DNA of 64,000 nucleotides from UBA4951 sp963616935 (lineage in GTDB: Bacteria; Bacillota_I; Bacilli_A; RFN20; CAG-826). Below, piece by piece: positions 59,190-64,000 of this stretch. The translations under genes were made by a program, and so were the position numbers. The stretch spans positions 124,001-188,000 of the forward strand of contig CAVEMS010000001.1 in the NCBI GenBank assembly GCA_963616935.1. The letters are read 5' to 3'. Position 1 is the stretch's first letter, and each line of letters opens with the position of its first letter. Under the pieces are notes generated by a model that worked only from the letters and a program-made list of their open reading frames with translations, was not told the DNA's origin and did not search any database.

Positions 59190-61241
59190 CTATATTTTCA
59201 TGGCTACTTCATATGCGCGCCAAATCACGGAGCGAAGGTTTCCAATTCCCATACAATCGCCAACCAAAGAGACGTTTTTGCCTTTTTTGACGAGTGGGGA
59301 AGGGATATAGCCGATCGACGTGACGACGGAATCGCAAAGGATCTTCTCTTCGCTTCCGTCTTTCTTCTTGATGAGGATACCGTCATCCGTTATCTCTTCT
59401 AACGCCGATTCGAGATAAACCGGCGTTTGGTGGAGAGCGAAGTAATCGCGGAGATATTGGCTATTGGCCATGCAGATGCCGGATTGCTTGACCAAGTCGT
59501 CCTTCATTTCGACGATGATTGGCTTCTTTCCGTCTAGCGATAGCTCATAGGCGATTTCGCATCCGGTTAAGCCGCCGCCAATCACTGCGACGACGTTTCC
59601 GACTTCCTTTCCATTAAGGAAATCACAGGCTTCGATGGCTTTTTCGGCGCCTTTGACCTTGACTAAACGCGGTTTTGAGCCGGTGGCGATAACGACGTGA
59701 TCGGCTTCGATCGAATCGATATCCGTCACCTCGCTATTTAGGTGAACGGGGATATTGAGCTCTTCCATCTGGAGGATATACCAAGCGAGCAAATCGCGTA
59801 GTTTCCCTTTGAATGAAGCACGAGAAGCGGGCACGAATACGCCGCCTAGATGATCGCTCTTTTCGTAGATTTCCGGATGATGCCCACGGAGAGCGAGAAC
59901 ACGCGCCGTTTCCATTCCTCCGATGCCTCCGCCGATGATGGCGACTTTCTTGGGATTCTTCGTTTTCACGATGTGATGGAGGTTCGTTTGCATCGTCTCG
60001 GCGTTGACGGCGCAACGGGCCATATGGAGGGAATCGCTTAGGCTTTGGTCGTTGCTCGTCCCTTTGTAGTGGCACATATTGAAGCAGCCATTATGGCAAC
60101 AGATGCAAGGACGGATTTCTTTCTCTTCCCCATCCATTAGTTTTTTCGCATAGGCTGGATCGGCTAAGAAAGGCCTTGCGAATCCGGCGGCGTCGATTTT
60201 CCCTTCTTCTATCGCTTTGGCGGCGACGACTGGGTCAAGCCTTCCTGCGGCGACAAGAGGTACGGAAACATATGGCTTAAGGGCTTCGACGTCTTTGAGG
60301 TTGCAGTTCTCTTCCATATATATAGGAGGATGGGCCCAATACCAAGCGTCATAGGTGCCATTATCGCAATTGAGCATGTCATAGCCGGCCTCTTCTAAAT
60401 ATTTGGCCGCTTTCTTGCTCTCTTCGAAATCCCTTCCGGCTTCGACGTAATCTTCTCCTGGCAAAGCGCCGGAATTGAATCCTTTGGTCTTCGAAACCAC
60501 CGAATAACGCAAGGATACCGGGAAATCTTCGCCGCATCTTTCTTTTATCGCTTTGACGATTTCGACTGGGAAACGATAACGGTTTTCGAAGCTTCCGCCG
60601 TACTCATCCGTTCTCTTATTCACGTATTTCAAAGTGAATTGGTCGAGAAGATAACCTTCGTGCACGGCGTGGATCTCGACGCCGTCGACTCCGGCGTCTT
60701 TCAATAACTTTGAGGTTTTGGCGAAGGCTTCGACGAAACGCTTGATCTCCTTGATCGTCATTTCGCGCGATGGCACCTTATCGCTCCAGCGGTTTGGCGA
60801 AGCGCTTGAAGAAGCGCAGATTTTGTCGAAATTCATTACCGGTTTCGACAAAGCGCGCAAGAAACGGTTGGTGTAGAGTTTTTCCATCGTCGGGGAGATG
60901 GTGAAAGACCTTCCGAATCCGGCCGTCAGCTGTATGAACATCTTGGCGCCATGGGAATGGATGATTTCCATGAAGGTCTTAAGCTTCTTATACATCCCTT
61001 TCTTTTTGTAGAGCCATTGCCCGAGCATCGGGTTATAGACCGGCTGAATGCCAGGGAGAATGAGCCCGACTTCGTTTTTGGCTCTTTCGAGCAAGAATTT
61101 CGCGGCTTCCTCATCGAAATGGTTGATTTCCATCCATCCGAAGAGCGAGGTGCCACCCATTGAGGTCATGACAATGCGGTTTTTGATTTCGCAATTGCCG
61201 ATTTTCCAAGGGGTGAACAGTGGTTTTAACGATTCGTCCAT
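59190..61241 (-). CDS. OYE/FadH-type NAD(P)H-flavin enoate reductase
   Basis: ATG at 61241 follows AAAGGAA; 683 residues. The first part is an FMN TIM barrel of the Old Yellow Enzyme group (PLFTPWKIGNCEIKNRIVM, GVDGVEIHAVHEGYLLDQF, RTDEYGGSFENRYRFP). A [4Fe-4S] motif CICCHNGCFNMC lies around 378-389, followed by an FAD/NAD domain (VAIIGGGIGGMETARVLALR, VAVIGGGLTGCEIAYELSL). The layout is that of 2,4-dienoyl-CoA reductase, enoate reductases and BaiCD/BaiH. It reduces an activated double bond; next to a dehydratase this suggests a dehydrate-then-reduce sequence. Confidence 0.92.
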   Translation of the reverse strand: MDESLKPLFTPWKIGNCEIKNRIVMTSMGGTSLFGWMEINHFDEEAAKFLLERAKNEVGLILPGIQPVYNPMLGQWLYKKKGMYKKLKTFMEIIHSHGAKMFIQLTAGFGRSFTISPTMEKLYTNRFLRALSKPVMNFDKICASSSASPNRWSDKVPSREMTIKEIKRFVEAFAKTSKLLKDAGVDGVEIHAVHEGYLLDQFTLKYVNKRTDEYGGSFENRYRFPVEIVKAIKERCGEDFPVSLRYSVVSKTKGFNSGALPGEDYVEAGRDFEESKKAAKYLEEAGYDMLNCDNGTYDAWYWAHPPIYMEENCNLKDVEALKPYVSVPLVAAGRLDPVVAAKAIEEGKIDAAGFARPFLADPAYAKKLMDGEEKEIRPCICCHNGCFNMCHYKGTSNDQSLSDSLHMARCAVNAETMQTNLHHIVKTKNPKKVAIIGGGIGGMETARVLALRGHHPEIYEKSDHLGGVFVPASRASFKGKLRDLLAWYILQMEELNIPVHLNSEVTDIDSIEADHVVIATGSKPRLVKVKGAEKAIEACDFLNGKEVGNVVAVIGGGLTGCEIAYELSLDGKKPIIVEMKDDLVKQSGICMANSQYLRDYFALHQTPVYLESALEEITDDGILIKKKDGSEEKILCDSVVTSIGYIPSPLVKKGKNVSLVGDCMGIGNLRSVIWRAYEVAMKI

Positions 61242-61263
61242 ATTGTTTTTCCTTTCAAAATCT

Positions 61264-61297
61264 CTTTGATTATAAATCAAAGGAGACAATACGATAA
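61264..61297 (-). promoter_or_regulatory. Promoter of the OYE-AcnX operon covered by inverted repeats
   Basis: On the minus strand TTATCG (61297-61292) and a perfect TATAAT (61274-61269) are 17 bases apart. CTTTGATT-ATA-AATCAAAG (61264-61282) covers the -10, and the palindrome CGATAAAATTTTATCG (61292-61307) covers the -35; a further CGATAAA half-site is at 61314-61320. Confidence 0.7.
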
Positions 61298-61352
61298 AAT
61301 TTTATCGATTTGCCGATAAAGAACGCTCCCATAGAAGGCGTTTCTAGGCCCA

Positions 61353-61387
61353 TTTTCGCGATTATCTTTGTATAATGTTCGCGAAAA
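61353..61387 (+). promoter_or_regulatory. SDR promoter framed by an inverted repeat
   Basis: TTTTCGCGA (61353-61361) and TCGCGAAAA (61379-61387) are perfect 9-bp arms that frame a TATAAT at 61371-61376. A regulator bound to both arms would cover the -10. The -35 is weak. Confidence 0.6.
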
Positions 61388-61398
61388 GAGGCATCTTT

Positions 61399-62205
61399 AT
61401 GAAAACAGTCGTCGTCACTGGTTCGGCTAGGGGATTCGGTTATTGCTTAGCCAAGAAATTCAAGGAGAGCGGTTATAACGTCGTTCTTTCCGACGTGAAC
61501 CAAGAGAATCTCGAAAAAGCCGTCGATTCCCTTTCGAAGGTCGGCCCTATAGAGGCCAAAGTCATCTCGACTTTGTGCGATGTTACCAAGCACGAAGAGG
61601 TGGAGTCGCTTTGGAATAAGGCGAAGGAAGCGTTCGGAAACGTCGACATATGGATCAATAATGCCGGCGTCAACTCGCCAAATAAAGGCGTTTATGAGTT
61701 TTCCGACAAAGAAATCGATTTTATTTTGAACGTCGATTTGAAAGGCGCGATATACGGTTCGAAAATCGCCTTCAAGGGAATGAAAGAACAAGGTTATGGC
61801 CAAATCTATAACGTCGAGGGCTATGGCTCAAACGACGCCATGATGACGGGACTAACAATGTACGGAACGGCCAAAAGGGCAGTCACTTATTTCACCAAAT
61901 CTTTGACGAAGGAATCAAACGATTTGACGAATGGGGCCGTGAAAGTCTGCCTTTTGACGCCTGGTATCATGATCACGAATTTCATAACGCACGCAAACGG
62001 AGACAAGACGAAGGTGGAGCTTAGCGACAAGACGAAGAAGGTCTATAACATCCTAGGCGATTACCCAGAGACGATTGTCGATTACGTGGTCCCGAGGATG
62101 ATTAAGAACAAGAAGAATGGCTATGATGTCGTTTGGCTAACTAACGGCAGGGCTTTTAGAAGATTTTTGTTCGCCGGCTTCAACAAAAGGGATTTTTTCA
62201 AATAG
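61399..62205 (+). CDS. Short-chain dehydrogenase/reductase
   Basis: ATG 61399 follows AGAGG and is chosen over 61375, which lies inside the TATAAT. The 268-residue product is a classical SDR: TGSARGFG (7-14) for the nucleotide, DIWINNAGVN, and the active-site YGTAK (YxxxK); the catalytic Ser lies in EGYGSND. A C-terminal basic tail (KRDFFK) follows. The substrate is unknown. The gene is divergent from the OYE-AcnX operon and shares its operator-rich control region, so it may act on the same compound class. Confidence 0.9.
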   Translation: MKTVVVTGSARGFGYCLAKKFKESGYNVVLSDVNQENLEKAVDSLSKVGPIEAKVISTLCDVTKHEEVESLWNKAKEAFGNVDIWINNAGVNSPNKGVYEFSDKEIDFILNVDLKGAIYGSKIAFKGMKEQGYGQIYNVEGYGSNDAMMTGLTMYGTAKRAVTYFTKSLTKESNDLTNGAVKVCLLTPGIMITNFITHANGDKTKVELSDKTKKVYNILGDYPETIVDYVVPRMIKNKKNGYDVVWLTNGRAFRRFLFAGFNKRDFFK

Positions 62206-62292
62206 AGATCGATTTCGGTTTATTGGTTTTTTCGCCCGCTTCGTTTTCTTTCGCTTTTTAGAAGCCTCTCTTGCGATTAGAATATTAGACGT

Positions 62293-62589
62293 ATGAAAAC
62301 GAGAATGGAGAAGTGGGCCAAGTACCGCGAGAAGATAAAGAACACGCCGGAAAGCAAATTCAAGAAGAAGCCTTTCTTCGTATCTTCTTCCGAAGAGGAA
62401 GCGGCCGCCATCCTAGAGAAAGGCAACGTCTCAAGCGCCGTCACGATGAACTCCCTTCCGAAAAAGAGGCTCACGCCGTACGGAGTTTATCTTTCTCATA
62501 AGAGAAATGTTTTCATAATGAAGCTAATTTTGCTATGCTTAGCAATCGTTGGGATGATTCTCCTTTGGCTATTATGGGTAAGGAAATAG
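62293..62589 (+). CDS. Small protein with C-terminal membrane anchor
   Basis: The 98-residue product has a basic N-terminal half (MKTRMEKWAKYREKIKNTPE), an acidic SSSEEEAAA patch, and a single C-terminal membrane helix (MKLILLCLAIVGMILLWLLW) ending in VRK, so the bulk faces the cytoplasm. I do not recognise it. It is followed after four bases by cmk. There is no binding site; a TAGAAT lies 9 bases before the ATG. Confidence 0.65.
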   Translation: MKTRMEKWAKYREKIKNTPESKFKKKPFFVSSSEEEAAAILEKGNVSSAVTMNSLPKKRLTPYGVYLSHKRNVFIMKLILLCLAIVGMILLWLLWVRK

Positions 62590-62593
62590 AATT

Positions 62594-63283
62594 ATGGGCA
62601 AGAACGAAGAAAAGATAATCGCCGTCGCAATCGACGGCCCGGCCGCGGCTGGCAAAAGCACCGTCGCCAAAAGGGTGGCCAAGACTTTGGGGATGACGTA
62701 CGTCGATACGGGTGCGATGTATCGCGCTTTCACGTATGCCGTGATAAAAGAGGGACTAGATCCTAAGAATGAGGCCCAATCCTCGACCCTTATCCCGAAT
62801 ATCCGTATCGAACTCGCGCCCGATGGCAAAGTCTATTGCAACGATGAGGACGTCACCGAGAAGATAAGGGAACCTTTGGTGTCTGGTAATGTGAGCTATA
62901 TCGCCGCGATGAAGCCGGTTCGCCTTAAGCTCGTCGAACTCCAAAGGCAAATGGCCGAAAAGCAATCGGTGATAATGGACGGTCGCGATATCGGAACTTA
63001 TGTATTGCCTTCCGCCGACGTCAAAATCTTCCAAATCGCGTCCGTTAAAACGCGTGCCATCAGACGATATGAGGAGAACCTCTCCAAAGGGATACCGACG
63101 ACTTTGGAAGAGGTCGAAGAGAACGTCAAACAACGCGATTACATCGATTCTCACCGCGATTTCGCTCCCTTGAAGCCAGCTGCTGATAGCATTCTTTTAG
63201 ATACTTCTGATATGGATATCGACCAAGTCGTGTCCGAAATCCTTAGAATCATCAAAGAGAAAACTGGGAAGGAGAAAGCTTAA
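62594..63283 (+). CDS. cmk: Cytidylate kinase
   Basis: Cmk phosphorylates CMP and dCMP with ATP. The 229-residue product has the P-loop GPAAAGKST (15-23), YVDTGAMYRAFTYAV, and the NMP-binding MDGRDIGTYVLPSADVKIF and QRDYIDSHRDFAPLKPA, all typical of bacterial type I Cmk. The stop overlaps the der start in TAATG form. The cmk-der order is common in Firmicutes. Confidence 0.97.
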   Translation: MGKNEEKIIAVAIDGPAAAGKSTVAKRVAKTLGMTYVDTGAMYRAFTYAVIKEGLDPKNEAQSSTLIPNIRIELAPDGKVYCNDEDVTEKIREPLVSGNVSYIAAMKPVRLKLVELQRQMAEKQSVIMDGRDIGTYVLPSADVKIFQIASVKTRAIRRYEENLSKGIPTTLEEVEENVKQRDYIDSHRDFAPLKPAADSILLDTSDMDIDQVVSEILRIIKEKTGKEKA

Positions 63284-64000
63284 TGTCTTTGGGAACGGTC
63301 AGCTTGGTCGGCTCGCCTTCTTCGGGCAAAAGCACCCTTTTCAATCGTTTCGTCGGCGAAAGAAAATCGATCGTCGAACCGACGCCTGGCGTCACCAGGG
63401 ATAGGATATATGGCAAATGCACATGGCTCACCAAGACTTTCACGGTGATTGACACCGGTGGCATCCAAGCCAAGGAAGTTCCCTTTCAGGATCTTATCAG
63501 GGCCCAAGTCGATTTGGCCCTTGAAGAAAGCGATTTGATTCTTTTTGTCGTCGATGGGAAGAAGGGCCTTACGGGCGATGATCGATATATCGCCAAGATG
63601 CTATATGGCAAAAAGAAGCCGATATACCTCGTCGTCAACAAAATAGATAACGTCGAAGAATCGGCGAATGCGGTGGAGTTCTATTCTTTGGGTCTAGGCG
63701 ATCCATATATCGTGAGCGGAGCTCATGGCATTGGCATCGGCGATCTTCTCGACGCCATAATCCATACGCTTCCGGAAAAGGAGATTCCGACGTATGGGGA
63801 TGCCATAACCTTCTCCTTGATCGGTCGTCCGAATGTTGGTAAAAGTTCCTTATCCAATAAACTGTTGGGAAAGGAAAGGACTTTGGTTTCACCGATTTCT
63901 GGAACCACAAGGGACGCAATCGACACGGCTTTTGCATGGAATAATCAAAATTTCGTCTTAATCGACACGGCTGGACTTCTCAAAAGGGGAAAGATATACG
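63283..64000 (+). CDS. der: GTPase Der (EngA), 3' end cut by the window
   Basis: ATG at 63283 overlaps the cmk stop. Der has two tandem GTPase domains and supports 50S ribosome assembly. The first domain has GSPSSGKS (10-17), PGVTRDRIYGK, DTGG (57-60) and NKID (119-122). The second begins at residue 176 with GRPNVGKS (181-188), SGTTRDAIDTAF and DTAGLLKRGKIY, and runs off the window. About 240 of the usual 435 residues are visible. Loop G1 of the first domain has SPSSGKST instead of the more common RPNVGKST. Confidence 0.96.
   Translation, partial: MSLGTVSLVGSPSSGKSTLFNRFVGERKSIVEPTPGVTRDRIYGKCTWLTKTFTVIDTGGIQAKEVPFQDLIRAQVDLALEESDLILFVVDGKKGLTGDDRYIAKMLYGKKKPIYLVVNKIDNVEESANAVEFYSLGLGDPYIVSGAHGIGIGDLLDAIIHTLPEKEIPTYGDAITFSLIGRPNVGKSSLSNKLLGKERTLVSPISGTTRDAIDTAFAWNNQNFVLIDTAGLLKRGKIY

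Noticed and set aside
60041..60121. Frames antisense to the OYE gene
   Set aside because: They are shadows of the flavin and Fe-S domain coding sequence without start signals.

Overview
The window looks like a low-to-medium GC Firmicutes chromosome from the Bacilli/Mollicutes-related side (anaerobic, probably host-associated). The basis is a SUF operon in Bacillus order (sufC-sufD-sufS-sufU-sufB) with SufU, an FMN riboswitch in front of a RibU-type ECF component, YtrA-type GntR control of an ABC exporter, RecX, a YhaM-type RNase, a diglucosyl-diacylglycerol-type GT4 enzyme, and the mnmG-rsmG-parA-parB block that normally sits near oriC. TGA is used as stop (for example in the rhamnulokinase gene), so this is the standard code and not the mycoplasma code. 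The species itself cannot be named from the sequence.

Layout. 1-5.2 kb: the end of an unknown gene, a four-TM protein, a secreted tyrosine-phosphatase-like lipoprotein, and an AAA/DUF4143 ATPase behind four phased 15-bp repeats. 5.2-6.8 kb: decayed DNA with a headless second DUF4143 ATPase, then three tRNA genes (Ile, Val, Thr). 6.9-10.2 kb (minus): hotdog thioesterase, glyA, DUF1846 protein. 10.2-16.5 kb: acyltransferase with a zinc ribbon, a 44-aa protein, Na/Pi transporter, recN, gpsA. 16.5-21 kb (minus): membrane protein, M29 aminopeptidase, and a GntR-ABC cassette whose ATPase is frameshifted inside Walker A. 21-25 kb: all three UDP-L-FucNAc enzymes (CapG, CapE, CapF types) around a small phosphoglycosyl transferase. 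25-32 kb: tex, then fucO, rhaB, a ROK kinase and nagA. 32-36.8 kb: a SWIM protein coupled to a SNF2 helicase. 36.8-43 kb: envelope/lipid genes, recX, yhaM-like RNase, hit. 43-47.1 kb: two large, translationally coupled lipoproteins, the first with a parvulin-like core, under a promoter holding a perfect palindrome. 47.3-56.1 kb: suf operon running almost without gaps into mnmG-rsmG, then parA-parB. 56.1-57.2 kb: FMN riboswitch, ribU, ferredoxin. 57.4-62.2 kb: AcnX dehydratase (two subunits) with an Old Yellow Enzyme/FadH-type reductase, divergent from an SDR gene, with several inverted repeats between. 62.3-64 kb: small membrane protein, cmk, and the start of der, cut by the window edge.

The most striking things beyond the gene list are: (1) a recurrent arrangement in which a -10 box lies only 5-9 bases before the start codon with no Shine-Dalgarno, suggesting common leaderless transcripts, and two mini-ORFs that touch or nearly touch the following gene; (2) ~32-bp-phased repeats controlling the DUF4143 ATPase; (3) the operator-rich AcnX/OYE/SDR locus; (4) the palindrome-controlled pair of giant lipoproteins; and (5) the frameshifted exporter ATPase.
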